Shown here: positions 16,901-23,586 of the stretch, piece by piece
Layout of the letters: every line of letters begins with the position of its first letter
Numbering within the stretch: position 1 is the stretch's first letter
Assembly (NCBI GenBank): GCA_045578845.1
Contig: JAZNLA010000045.1
Location: 1 to 64,000, forward strand
Direction of reading: 5' to 3'
Origin: UMGS172 sp045578845
Lineage (GTDB): Bacteria > Bacillota > Clostridia > Oscillospirales > Acutalibacteraceae
Length of the DNA: 64,000 bases
Notes under the pieces: generated by a model
Database searches by the model: none
What the model was told of the DNA's origin: nothing
What the model saw: the letters and a program-made list of their open reading frames with translations, nothing else
Translations under genes and position numbers: made by a program

Positions 16901-17790
16901 ACTTATCCTTGAGAATAAAAGGCGTTGCCGATGTCTATGTTGATGATGTAGTTATCAGTTGTGTTGAAAATTCGCTTAATATTTATGGTTCGGCAATTCG
17001 TTTCAACACAAATGGCGGTAAACCGCTTGCTACAACTTCCGGTTACGAGGGTGAACCTATAAATATTGAAAAATATATCCCCAGCCGTCCCGGTTATAAG
17101 TTCTTAGGTTGGTATACTGATTCTGCTCTTACAAAGCCTTTCACCGACACTGTATATGGTGATAAACCTGTTTTACTATATGCTAAGTGGCAACTTGGTA
17201 AAATAGAGGAAGGTTTTGAAGACTACCCTGCTGTTGTTAAGTCGCTCGGTATTTCGGGTGCATTCTCGTTCTATAATTCAACAGTTCAAGGCTTTGATAA
17301 AGCCAATGTACATTCGGGTGACAATTCACTCTTCCGTGACGGTACTGTTACAGGTTCTAAGAACTTTACAATAATGAGAAGTCCTGATTACGCACTTAAT
17401 GTTGGCGACAAGTATACACTCAAGTTTTGGGTTAAACCTCTTTCTACCAGAAATAGACTTTGTACAATAAGTCTTTATGAAATGGATTATTACACTGGTA
17501 TTGATAGAGGCAAGATTTCAGATGTTGTCACAAAGATATCTAGTCTTAAAGCAGGTGAATGGCAAGAAGTATCTTATACATTTACTGCAACTTCTCAGTT
17601 CTATGCACTGGGTGTCAGCGATGGTACTGATATGTACATTGATGATGTCAGCATTACACTGGAAGGTTATACTGGTGATGTTGGCGGTGATACCGGCGAC
17701 AGTTCGGTAAGTCCCATTGTTGTAATGGCATTTATGATTGTTGCTGCAGGTGTACTTCTTATAACAGGCAAAAAGGTTTTTGCTAAATAA
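13951..17790 (+). CDS. Large surface protein with InlB-type B-repeats and carbohydrate-binding-like modules
   Basis: 1279 residues with a Sec signal peptide (about 1-34) and a single C-terminal hydrophobic helix (about 1255-1274) followed by a short basic tail (GKKVFAK). There is no LPXTG motif. Five Listeria-Bacteroides type B-repeats (InlB B-repeat family) can be seen near residues 45-92, 287-330, 695-768, 773-845 and 1015-1083. Signature pieces are FLGWYD, FTGWFYD, KFLGWYTDS and LYAKW. Between them lie beta-sandwich-like blocks ending in YLDNLIITPV, VYFDNIIIKPF and MYIDDVSITL, like carbohydrate-binding modules. AAAGGAG precedes the ATG. It probably binds polymer at the cell surface and feeds the adjacent importers; this is inference. 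A related protein starts at 61348. Confidence 0.85.
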   Translation: MKTRAFKKALSVVCVLSMLLSLCVVSFAGTTSAAATYRFNNAGNVYTKEMNAGDNLPVPESAISGAKFLGWVAADDTATIVKKAGDTPTTYYAKYDNEYVYTFNDGLDGVYDPNSKFGTGADAGYMEFVSDPLATATKPNKVLKVEFKNGYTVSFALSQLPGINKGLMLAAGKYRITFDYYMTNLNEGEKISIENAASKKEGIGLGGNKKWIANSNSIELNTAGWTKYSYDITISQENAEFMATNGEGAFLVAFQSLPSNADTPSVLYLDNLIITPVSQEKLTYTFIDRGVVTTKELAVGEVLPGIQNGGFLGWYDKDLLRGTTYAPSVPATFYAKYEGTTLKFDDANSVYTYNPDNKANTNMLTVGKFDPLNNANGVLKLTSGDYKHVAVAGAVGANSGLELVDGQKYTVKFSYYAENISTDGAAVEIRAGGIDSIGETVDNLSSALSVYKISQNTSKWQEASFDFTWSVETDKNLVMFVAKTAEGNVYFDNIIIKPFVSDEQVPDFKMDFEDESGDGFKWSVDSANTYDKLTGNKYVNRGELVTVDGDKAFKVTLCREDDYSNIKNRYVYFTVDDGTKQFAAKRAGIYTVTFSYRVVHSEVVTELGAALVSTDSNSVPYTITAIDEFEIRDDKDGEWTTVTFSFFADAPSVLNGNTSLAFYLKTPVNVPEVYASVVLFDDITVKTNSISGEDGLITFDSLGGSAVPDMVTTAEEKVAALPVPERYGFDFTGWKYDVEESGTVNTYNLTNDTIMPADIIEAYATWKISSGFVEIGFVTNVPEYDATVASIPAYPGKPIQNMPANPTAAGQTFTGWFYDRQFLKPLDINSAPNESCTLYAKWAPIDEIYDFENYPEEVMGSSVLFSAHCKLEKQDNGNHYVHYNRKFSDSDDTTSPGIVMLANGDLRTRIIEGVEYTITFKYKIENFQSTGRFWPLLSHKDNTWSQYSPQSVGVDFIDNTDGWVQASMTFVAAYAENRTEEHNYLSLRIKGVADVYVDDVVISCVENSLNIYGSAIRFNTNGGKPLATTSGYEGEPINIEKYIPSRPGYKFLGWYTDSALTKPFTDTVYGDKPVLLYAKWQLGKIEEGFEDYPAVVKSLGISGAFSFYNSTVQGFDKANVHSGDNSLFRDGTVTGSKNFTIMRSPDYALNVGDKYTLKFWVKPLSTRNRLCTISLYEMDYYTGIDRGKISDVVTKISSLKAGEWQEVSYTFTATSQFYALGVSDGTDMYIDDVSITLEGYTGDVGGDTGDSSVSPIVVMAFMIVAAGVLLITGKKVFAK

Positions 17791-17804
17791 TTTCACAAAT
17801 GTTT

Positions 17805-17837
17805 AAGGTGCTGTCCATTTGGACAGTACCTTTTTCT
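17805..17837 (+). terminator. Terminator after the B-repeat surface protein
   Basis: A 12-bp stem with one G-U pair joins 17805-17816 to 17821-17832 around ATTT, followed by TTTCTTT. It starts 15 bases after the stop codon. Confidence 0.88.
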
Positions 17838-17865
17838 TTACATTAGTATTAAGTTGTGATAATAT
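17837..17865 (+). promoter_or_regulatory. Probable promoter of queT
   Basis: TTTACA at 17837-17842 and TAATAT at 17860-17865 with a 17-bp spacer. Transcription would start near 17872, immediately before the riboswitch-like structure. An alternative -10, GATAAT at 17858-17863, has a 15-bp spacer. Confidence 0.6.
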
Positions 17866-17876
17866 AACTTAAGTAA

Positions 17877-17928
17877 GGTCAGTTCGCAAAATCCTGACCG
17901 GCTTTTAAGCCAAATCAAAACTAAGGAG
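17877..17928 (+). ncRNA. Probable preQ1 riboswitch controlling queT
   Basis: A 6-bp stem pairs GGTCAG (17877-17882) with CTGACC (17894-17899) around the loop TTCGCAAAATC. A small hairpin follows (GGCTT-TT-AAGCC, 17900-17911). Next comes an A-rich tail with AAAACTAAGGAG, in which the ribosome binding site is embedded. The stem size, the TTCGCA loop, the A-rich tail ending AAAACTAAGG and possible TCC-GGA loop-tail pairing match the H-type pseudoknot of preQ1-I riboswitches. The extra hairpin is not part of the minimal form. Ligand binding would hide the ribosome binding site (17923-17928) and repress translation. Placement before a queuosine-precursor transporter supports the call. Confidence 0.72.
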
Positions 17929-17936
17929 ATTATGAT

Positions 17937-18443
17937 ATGACACAAACAAGGTCAGCATCTGAAAAAATTGTAATCGCTGCACTAATAGCCGCAATGTATA
18001 CAGTGCTTACATATGTTTCGTCTGCACTTGGAATTGCTTATGGCGGAAATCAGTTTAGGTTATCAGAAGCACTTTGCGTGCTGGCGGCATTCTATCCGTC
18101 TGCAATATCGGGTTTAACTTTAGGGTGCCTTTTTAGCAATATTGCAAGCCCGTTGGGTGTGGTGGATATATTGTTCGGAACTTTGGCAACATTTTTGTCG
18201 GCTGTTGCAGTACGCATGATTAGCAAGTATTGCGGTAAAGCCGCTGTACTTATAATACCTATACCGCCAACAGTTTTAAATGCAATAATAGTCGGCCTTG
18301 AAATGGTGTTGTTTACACAAAATGAGGCATCTTTGATTGCATTTTTATTGTTTGCGTTGCAAATTGCAGTAGGTGAATTCACAGTATGTACTGTATTAGG
18401 TATTCCTCTATATTACATTGTTAAAAAAAGAATAAAAAAATAA
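17937..18443 (+). CDS. queT: QueT-type queuosine precursor transporter (ECF substrate-binding subunit)
   Basis: 168 residues, about five hydrophobic helices. The sequence fits the QueT family: YGGNQFRLSEALCVLAAF near residue 38, then FSNIASPLGVVDI, and VGEF close to the C-terminus. QueT is the S component of an energy-coupling factor transporter that imports preQ0 or preQ1 for queuosine in tRNA. The ATPase and T subunits are normally encoded elsewhere. AAGGAG lies 8 bases before the ATG and forms the tail of the preceding riboswitch-like element. It ends at a terminator shared with the convergent rnhA. Confidence 0.92.
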   Translation: MTQTRSASEKIVIAALIAAMYTVLTYVSSALGIAYGGNQFRLSEALCVLAAFYPSAISGLTLGCLFSNIASPLGVVDILFGTLATFLSAVAVRMISKYCGKAAVLIIPIPPTVLNAIIVGLEMVLFTQNEASLIAFLLFALQIAVGEFTVCTVLGIPLYYIVKKRIKK

Positions 18444-18462
18444 AACCGCCTTTGGCGGTTTT
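18442..18462. terminator. Bidirectional terminator between queT and rnhA
   Basis: AAAACCGCC (18442-18450) pairs with GGCGGTTTT (18454-18462) around TTT. ATTTTT follows on the plus strand and a run of T on the minus strand. It overlaps both stop codons, so the two convergent genes are packed with no spare bases. Confidence 0.85.
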
Positions 18463-18898
18463 ATTTTTCATTTTTGTAGTAACTTACTGCAAGAGCATCG
18501 CACCGTTCGTTTTCGGGGTGCCCTGCATGGCCTTTTATCCAGTTAAAAGTCACATTGTGACGCTCAATTTCGTTTAATAACATTTCCCACAAATCAGAGT
18601 TAAGTGCGGGTTTTCTGTCTTTTTTTACCCAACCGTGTGCTTTCCAATCCTTTGCCCAACCCTTGGTTATGCCGTTAACAACATATTGAGAGTCGGTAGT
18701 AAGGATAACATCGCAGGACTCTTTAAGGGCTTTAAGTGATTCAATACAAGCGGTTAGTTCCATGCGGTTATTTGTAGTTTCATCATCTCCTCCGCTAAGT
18801 TCCTTTTCATGTCCGCAGTAACGAAGTATAGCACCCCAACCGCCCGGTCCGGGATTACCAGAGCATGCACCGTCGGTATAAATTTCTACATGTTTCAT
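18461..18898 (-). CDS. rnhA: Ribonuclease HI
   Basis: 145 residues, normal for bacterial RNase HI. It cuts the RNA strand of RNA-DNA hybrids in Okazaki primers and R-loops. The catalytic residues are visible: Asp9 in YTDGACSGNPGPGG, Glu47 in NNRMELTA, Asp69 in TTDSQYV, and the late His/Asp pair in GHAGHPENERCDALA. The handle-type segment GWAKDWKAHGW is present. The ATG is 9 bases after lexA, with an AAGG site overlapping the lexA stop, so the two genes are probably translated from one message. This would place rnhA under the LexA-controlled promoter at 22784. Confidence 0.96.
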   Translation of the reverse strand: MKHVEIYTDGACSGNPGPGGWGAILRYCGHEKELSGGDDETTNNRMELTACIESLKALKESCDVILTTDSQYVVNGITKGWAKDWKAHGWVKKDRKPALNSDLWEMLLNEIERHNVTFNWIKGHAGHPENERCDALAVSYYKNEK

Positions 18899-18907
18899 GG
18901 CGATACC

Positions 18908-19504
18908 TTAATATTTCCTAAAACTTCCGATAACCTTGCCCAAAATTTCCATGTGGTCGGGTTTTATAAGGTCAAAATCGGGGTTTTCAGGTTTTAAATA
19001 CGGTTTTTCACCGCGTTTTGCAATTAATGTTTTTACAGTAGCCTCGTCATCAATAAGTGCGACAACTATATCTCCGTTACCCGACATCTTGTCCTTGTCG
19101 GCAACAATAATGTCACCGTCTAAGATGCCGGCATTTTTCATGCTTAATCCCGAAACACGCAAAGCGAAAAGGCTGTTGTTGGTTTCAGCGGTAATGGGAT
19201 AGGGGATATAACTTTCAATTTCCTCGGCGGCAAGAATAGGTTGACCAGCGGTTATTTTACCTATAACAGGTACCATAGCAGAATTTTCCATACCCGCAAG
19301 TCTTATAGAACGCGAAGATTTGGCATCACGTTCTATATATCCGTTTTGCTCTAATGACGCTAAAATGGAGTGAACGGTCGAGGTCGATTTTATACCTGTT
19401 TCTCGGCAAATTTCACGCACAGTAGGTGGGATTGACCCTGCGAGTGCTTTAACGAGATAGTTGTAAACAAGTGCTTGTTTTATATTTAAATCGGGTCGTG
19501 ACAT
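18908..19504 (-). CDS. lexA: LexA repressor
   Basis: 198 residues. An N-terminal winged helix-turn-helix (about 1-65, with PPTVREICRETGI and TSTVHSILASLEQNGYI) binds SOS boxes. The C-terminal S24 domain carries the Ala-Gly self-cleavage site in GKITAGQP, the catalytic serine in SGLSMKNAGI, and the lysine in ATVKTLI. RecA-stimulated cleavage inactivates it after DNA damage. The ribosome binding site AAAGGCGG overlaps the galU stop codon 12 bases upstream. The operon promoter contains a LexA-box-like sequence (22763-22776), consistent with autoregulation. Confidence 0.96.
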   Translation of the reverse strand: MSRPDLNIKQALVYNYLVKALAGSIPPTVREICRETGIKSTSTVHSILASLEQNGYIERDAKSSRSIRLAGMENSAMVPVIGKITAGQPILAAEEIESYIPYPITAETNNSLFALRVSGLSMKNAGILDGDIIVADKDKMSGNGDIVVALIDDEATVKTLIAKRGEKPYLKPENPDFDLIKPDHMEILGKVIGSFRKY

Positions 19505-19516
19505 AGTGCACCGCCT

Positions 19517-20386
19517 TTAGAGTTTTGTAGCAATATCCTTTAGGTATTGTTTTAGTTCGTCGGAAATTTCGGGGTGTTTGAGTCCAACCTCTATATTTGC
19601 TTTTAAGATGCCGAACTTGTTACCCATATCATATCTTGTGCCGTTAAAATCTACACCAATCATACCTTTGTTTATTGCGATTTTTTTCATGGCATCGGTG
19701 AGTTGCAGTTCGCCGCCAGCACCGTACGGTATACTTTCAAGTATGTCGAATATTTCCGGGTCTAAAACACATCTGCCAAGTATTGAGAACAGTGAGAAAA
19801 TTTTGTCGGGTGACGGTTTTTCAATCATATCGGTAATGTGGTAGTTGTTGCCGTCAATGGGGGAAAGTTTCATAGAACTGTATTTTACTATTTGCTCGGC
19901 AGTTACTTCTTTTATACCGACGGTCGATTTACCGTATTTTTCATATGCATTTATCAACTGCCCTATAACAGGGTCTTCACTGATAATAACATCGTCACCA
20001 TACATAACGGCAAACGGCTCATCTTTTATAAAGTTGCGGGCACAAAGTACTGCATGACCAAGTCCCTTGGTTTGTTTTTGGCGAATAAAATAGATATTAG
20101 CCATGTGAGCAACCGATTTGAGTTCATGCAAAACCTCATCTTTTCCGCCGCGTTCTTCCAAAACTCTCTCAAGTTCAAAAGAGTGGTCAAAGTGGTCTTC
20201 AATGACACCCTTACCGCGGCTTGTTATGATAAGTATGTCGGTAATACCTGCGGCAACTGCTTCTTCTACAATGTACTGTATTGCGGGTTTGTCTACTATA
20301 GGCAACATTTCCTTGGGAACGGCTTTCGATGCCGGCAAAACACGGGTACCAAGTCCCGCGGCAGGAATAATTGCTTTACGTATCAT
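19517..20386 (-). CDS. galU: UTP-glucose-1-phosphate uridylyltransferase
   Basis: 289 residues from the ATG at 20386, chosen because AAAGGATGG lies 5-6 bases upstream; a further in-frame ATG at 20395 overlaps that site. The nucleotidyltransferase signature KAIIPAAGLGTRVLP starts at residue 3. KEMLPIVDKPAIQY, the FAVMYGDDVI metal-binding region and the ITDMIEKP segment follow. The enzyme makes UDP-glucose for wall glycans, glycolipids or capsule. The gene starts 12 bases after a zinc-ribbon membrane protein and lies just before lexA. That placement may make the cell-envelope precursor supply respond to DNA damage, if the upstream LexA site is real. Confidence 0.95.
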   Translation of the reverse strand: MIRKAIIPAAGLGTRVLPASKAVPKEMLPIVDKPAIQYIVEEAVAAGITDILIITSRGKGVIEDHFDHSFELERVLEERGGKDEVLHELKSVAHMANIYFIRQKQTKGLGHAVLCARNFIKDEPFAVMYGDDVIISEDPVIGQLINAYEKYGKSTVGIKEVTAEQIVKYSSMKLSPIDGNNYHITDMIEKPSPDKIFSLFSILGRCVLDPEIFDILESIPYGAGGELQLTDAMKKIAINKGMIGVDFNGTRYDMGNKFGILKANIEVGLKHPEISDELKQYLKDIATKL

Positions 20387-20398
20387 AAAAACCATCCT

Positions 20399-21256
20399 TT
20401 ACATAAATGAATTAAAAATTTTTAAAATTATATCTATTATAAGTATAATAGCAGGAAGGGAAGCGATAAACTCTAATCCAATATAGCCGAAAATACCCGA
20501 CAAAACAGCGGATGCGGTCTTTGTTCCGCCTTTTTGCTTTACAAGGTCGGTTGTCACTATACCGCTGTTTATTTCATCTATATCTTGAAAAACCTTGTTA
20601 TAGTAAAGTTTATCGGCACAAAGCACCAATGTTATAATATAAGCGAATGAAAGGAATTTCATAATATTACTCAATACATTTACAACAGTAAATGCAGAGT
20701 TGCTTTTAGTTTTATTTAAAATTCGTGTTAAAAATTGTTTTTCAAAAGTATTAAGGTCTTCGTTGTAACCCTCTTGGTCGGTCCAAGCATTTCCGTACTC
20801 ATCTTCGTAGGTGTTACTGCCGGCAATATCGATAATTTCGTCGGTAGCATAGGCAATATCTTCTTTTAAAAGCGAGTATGTGCAACCGAAAACGCACGCT
20901 GAAGCAACCGAGAAGGTAAGACTTATAGCAAGAAATAAAGCACCCAATTTAGGCATTTTGCGGTAAAAAAACCAAACAAAAGGAACGCCTAAAAGTCCGA
21001 AAAGTAAAACAGGCCAGTTCCAACTGAATTTACCGCCACCTGAAAAGTTCCAAAATTTAGATAAGAATTTGTCGCTGTTTTTGCCTATGTAGTCCTTTAC
21101 TTCTTCTACCGGCACACCGTTTATTTCAGTTGGTGTGGCAGGAGCAGAGTAGAAAGCACCTTTAAGAGGTCTGCCGCAGGATTTACAAAAAGAAAAATCA
21201 AAATGGTTTTCGGTTTTGCAATTAGGACAAATTATAATACTATTTTCGTTTTCCAT
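20399..21256 (-). CDS. Zinc-ribbon membrane protein, DUF2628-like
   Basis: 285 residues. The N-terminus holds a zinc ribbon with two CxxC pairs (CPNCKTENH and FCKSCGRPL). After a linker comes a FSWNWPVLLFG motif followed by a membrane segment, as in DUF2628-type proteins, then two or three more hydrophobic stretches. An acidic extracytoplasmic or loop region lies in the middle (about 145-165). Function unknown. It has the same plan as the gene just upstream (21267-22196), so the two look like diverged duplicates. The genes are 10 bases apart and in the same operon as galU and lexA. Confidence 0.7.
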   Translation of the reverse strand: MENENSIIICPNCKTENHFDFSFCKSCGRPLKGAFYSAPATPTEINGVPVEEVKDYIGKNSDKFLSKFWNFSGGGKFSWNWPVLLFGLLGVPFVWFFYRKMPKLGALFLAISLTFSVASACVFGCTYSLLKEDIAYATDEIIDIAGSNTYEDEYGNAWTDQEGYNEDLNTFEKQFLTRILNKTKSNSAFTVVNVLSNIMKFLSFAYIITLVLCADKLYYNKVFQDIDEINSGIVTTDLVKQKGGTKTASAVLSGIFGYIGLEFIASLPAIILIIDIILKIFNSFM

Positions 21257-21266
21257 TATATACTCC

Positions 21267-22196
21267 TTACCAAATAAACATAGTAATTAAGTTTGGTAAA
21301 TAGGCTTGTGCAAGCAAGGCGGCAAACATGAGTAAAATACTGATGCCGCCGGCTGTTTTGAGTTCTTCGTCTAAATCATCAACATCGGTATCTGACTTGA
21401 TTTTCTTGATTTTCGACACACAGTGGTTTTTATAAAAATAGTCACCCTTTAGTCCGCATATTATTCGGGGAATAATTGAGAGGGCAATACCTATAAAGCA
21501 CATAATTATTGAAACAATACTGAAATCGCCTATATGTGTACTAATAAGTGAGAATATTTCGGTATATGAAGATATGTTTTCATCAATAAATCTTGCCAAA
21601 GTTTGCTCATATGGGACGAAGCAAAGACTTGAAGCAATAGCCACCAAAAGGAAAAGTATTCCGTTTTGGTACATTTTCCGCGAAAGACACCAAGCAGATG
21701 GAAATAAAAACGCCGACCAATTCCAAGAGTTTTTATTTTTGGCGTTCATTTTTTTGAATTTCGGCAGATACCTTATAGAGTTACTGCCTACAAAGGTTGC
21801 AACATCCTTAGCAGGTACGCCGTCAATGCTGTCGTTTTTATCGACACCGCCCAGTGGGTCAATATTAAACGGCATATTGCCGATAACAATGTGAGGCATT
21901 TTATCTCCTAGATACGGGTGACCGCAGTAGGGACAAAACGAGGCATTGTCGGTTTTGGCAGTTCTGCCGCAATAGTTACACTTGCGTGCTTCTGCCTTTT
22001 CTTCTTGGCTGTCTTTTTGAGTCAAATTGTACTGATTTGAAGTGCCATGAAATTCTTCCAAACCGCAGTGACCGACCGTTTGATAACAATCACGGTGATG
22101 CGGGGCACCGCAAATAGGACAGACTACTATATCGTCCTCTTTAAAAAGGTACCCTTTGCATATTTGACACTGCTTATTTTTTGTGTCTTCGCTCAT
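21267..22196 (-). CDS. RING-like/zinc-ribbon membrane protein, DUF2628-like
   Basis: 309 residues from the ATG at 22196; a TTG at 22244 is less likely. The N-terminus carries a cysteine/histidine-rich module (QCQICKGYLF, VVCPICGAPHHRDC, GHCG) resembling bacterial RING-finger-like domains. A second zinc ribbon (CNYCGRTAK, FCPYCGHPY) follows. A NSWNWSAFLFPSAW motif leads into several membrane segments (about 185-300). The gene overlaps the NUDIX gene by 23 bases, so translation is likely coupled. Similar zinc-ribbon plus DUF2628 proteins are common in Clostridia, but their function is not known. The module may bind a partner at the cytoplasmic face; that is inference. Confidence 0.7.
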   Translation of the reverse strand: MSEDTKNKQCQICKGYLFKEDDIVVCPICGAPHHRDCYQTVGHCGLEEFHGTSNQYNLTQKDSQEEKAEARKCNYCGRTAKTDNASFCPYCGHPYLGDKMPHIVIGNMPFNIDPLGGVDKNDSIDGVPAKDVATFVGSNSIRYLPKFKKMNAKNKNSWNWSAFLFPSAWCLSRKMYQNGILFLLVAIASSLCFVPYEQTLARFIDENISSYTEIFSLISTHIGDFSIVSIIMCFIGIALSIIPRIICGLKGDYFYKNHCVSKIKKIKSDTDVDDLDEELKTAGGISILLMFAALLAQAYLPNLITMFIW

Positions 22197-22725
22197 ATCT
22201 TTTTCTTCTCCGTCGTAGTGCTGATTTTTTATCAAACGCGGCAAATACAGTATCGAAATACTCTTTGCCGTAGTTATGAAACTCGCCGTTTTTAATCATT
22301 TGTCTCAACTTGTTGCGATGTACCCATTTGGCATCGCTGACTTCGGATTCTTGGAGTATAAGTTCCGAAAGGGAAGTGTCGCGGGAAATAAGAAATATAT
22401 TAAGAATTGAATTTTTACGGCACATGATACGAATGAGTTTTAAATCTTCCTCTTTAGAGTCGATACCCATTTCTTCAAAAAGTTCACGTTTTGCAGCAGC
22501 AGCAGGGGACTCACCTGAAACGGCACTGCCGCCAATGGCCGCCCATTCACCTGCCATAAGCGGTTTTTGAAAACTTCTGCGTTGGATAAGCACTCTGCCG
22601 TCAGAGCCTAAAATCCAAATATGAACGACCAAATGGTATTCGCCACGGGCTAAACAGACCCTTTTCCTTTCCACTGTTTTACCTGTGGGTTGGCCGTTTT
22701 TGTCAAGCACATCCCATATTTCCAT
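22174..22725 (-). CDS. NUDIX hydrolase, isopentenyl-diphosphate-isomerase-like subgroup
   Basis: 183 residues. The Nudix box is complete: G-x5-E-x7-REL-FEE-MG starting at GSAVSGE. The N-terminus (MEIWDVLDKNGQPTG) is typical of the subgroup that resembles isopentenyl diphosphate isomerase and includes YfcD-like housekeeping pyrophosphohydrolases. The C-terminus is basic (ALRRRRKRYERRHKK) and overlaps the start of the next gene. The substrate is unknown. AGGGGT lies 6 bases before the ATG. First gene of a run NUDIX - zinc-ribbon proteins - galU - lexA - rnhA; with a LexA-box-like promoter, a nucleotide-sanitising role would fit but is inference. Confidence 0.9.
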   Translation of the reverse strand: MEIWDVLDKNGQPTGKTVERKRVCLARGEYHLVVHIWILGSDGRVLIQRRSFQKPLMAGEWAAIGGSAVSGESPAAAAKRELFEEMGIDSKEEDLKLIRIMCRKNSILNIFLISRDTSLSELILQESEVSDAKWVHRNKLRQMIKNGEFHNYGKEYFDTVFAAFDKKSALRRRRKRYERRHKK

Positions 22726-22755
22726 ACTTTTACCCCTATTTTAATCTTTTATATT

Positions 22756-22784
22756 ATTGTACCAAACTTTTGTTCTATATACAA
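22756..22784 (-). promoter_or_regulatory. Promoter of the NUDIX-galU-lexA-rnhA operon
   Basis: On the minus strand TTGTAT (22784-22779), a 17-bp spacer and TACAAT (22761-22756), with TGG directly before the -10 (extended -10). The start of transcription lies about 25 bases before the ATG at 22725. Confidence 0.75.
22763..22776 (-). promoter_or_regulatory. LexA (SOS) box candidate in the lexA operon promoter
   Basis: The minus strand reads AGAACAAAAGTTTG. It matches 11 of 14 positions of the Bacillus-type SOS consensus CGAACRNRYGTTYC, with the GAAC-4-GTT core intact. It lies wholly between the -35 and -10 elements of the operon that encodes LexA, where bound repressor would exclude RNA polymerase. 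Confidence 0.6.
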
Positions 22785-22871
22785 TACATTTTTTACAGAA
22801 TTTCAAATTTTTTAAAAATTATAAATTATATGTAAATAATGAATTTTGTTCTTTTGTTTTCAATCTTTATA

Positions 22872-22880
22872 TGGTACAAT
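22872..22880 (+). promoter_or_regulatory. Extended -10 promoter upstream of the 22909 gene
   Basis: TGG-TACAAT at 22872-22880, with a weak -35 (TTTTGT, 22852-22857) at 17 bp. Transcription would start about 22 bases before the GTG at 22909. It is the plus-strand partner of the divergent lexA operon promoter, about 90 bp away. Confidence 0.5.
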
Positions 22881-22908
22881 ATAACTTAAAAGAAACGGAG
22901 GCGAGAAA

Positions 22909-23586
22909 GTGAACTATAAAAAGGATATAAGATATATCATAAGCAGAATAATATCCGCGGCGGCAGTGATTGATATTGTCGTTTCCATTCTCTTTATGGG
23001 ATTTGGCAACAATAAAGCAATAGTTTCATTTTATTTCGGACTGCCTTTTCTTTGCTTGGGTTCTTTGATAGCGGTTTCGGTAAAGATTAATTACAACCGT
23101 GCCGATAGATATGCAAGAGAACCCGACCCGCCGTTTTATATGATTAGAAACGTATTTCAAGCCGTAAAAGAGGCAGGTGCTTTAAAAACGGTCACAACCG
23201 TAGTAACATCTGTTTTGTCAGGCTTACTTGCGGTTTTACTTATAATCTGCGGTTACTACGCATATAACCGTTCGGCAATATTACATTTTCCTGATTATGT
23301 CAAAAACGAAACCAAATATAATGAGTATTATAAACTTTGGTGTGATTTAAGGGAGAACGATGACCAAAAGGCACATGATATTTATGTTATAATGGAACAG
23401 TATCATAATGATAATGCCTTTAACCGCATGAGAATATTATCTTATGAAAATAAACTCAAAAATACCGGGAAATGGGTTTTATATGTTGGCATTGTTGATT
23501 TACTTTCGGTTGCCGCTTTGGTATCGGTTAGGGTTTATTTTAGAAAAAGAGAGAAAAATAATTATTTCAGTGAGGATGTCACATGA
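22909..23586 (+). CDS. Unrecognised four-helix membrane protein
   Basis: 225 residues, GTG start behind GGAGGCGAG. Four hydrophobic segments are seen near residues 12-33, 37-58, 90-115 and 185-206. The loop between the third and fourth (about 120-180) is charged and contains YNEYYKLWCDLREND, perhaps helical. I do not recognise a family. The gene overlaps the next one by 4 bases (ATGA), so it is translated together with the HI0933-type flavoprotein and probably shares its regulation. It is the first gene of a transcription unit running towards cmk and ispH-rpsA. Confidence 0.7.
   Translation: MNYKKDIRYIISRIISAAAVIDIVVSILFMGFGNNKAIVSFYFGLPFLCLGSLIAVSVKINYNRADRYAREPDPPFYMIRNVFQAVKEAGALKTVTTVVTSVLSGLLAVLLIICGYYAYNRSAILHFPDYVKNETKYNEYYKLWCDLRENDDQKAHDIYVIMEQYHNDNAFNRMRILSYENKLKNTGKWVLYVGIVDLLSVAALVSVRVYFRKREKNNYFSEDVT

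Noticed and set aside
16000..17200. Repeats in the surface protein gene considered as a CRISPR array or DNA repeat element
   Set aside because: The repeats are protein-level B-repeats of 40-75 residues with diverged codons, not short identical DNA repeats with spacers.
18900..22784. Whole-operon transfer as a mobile island
   Set aside because: No insertion sequence, integrase, tRNA or flanking repeat, and base use is like its neighbours.
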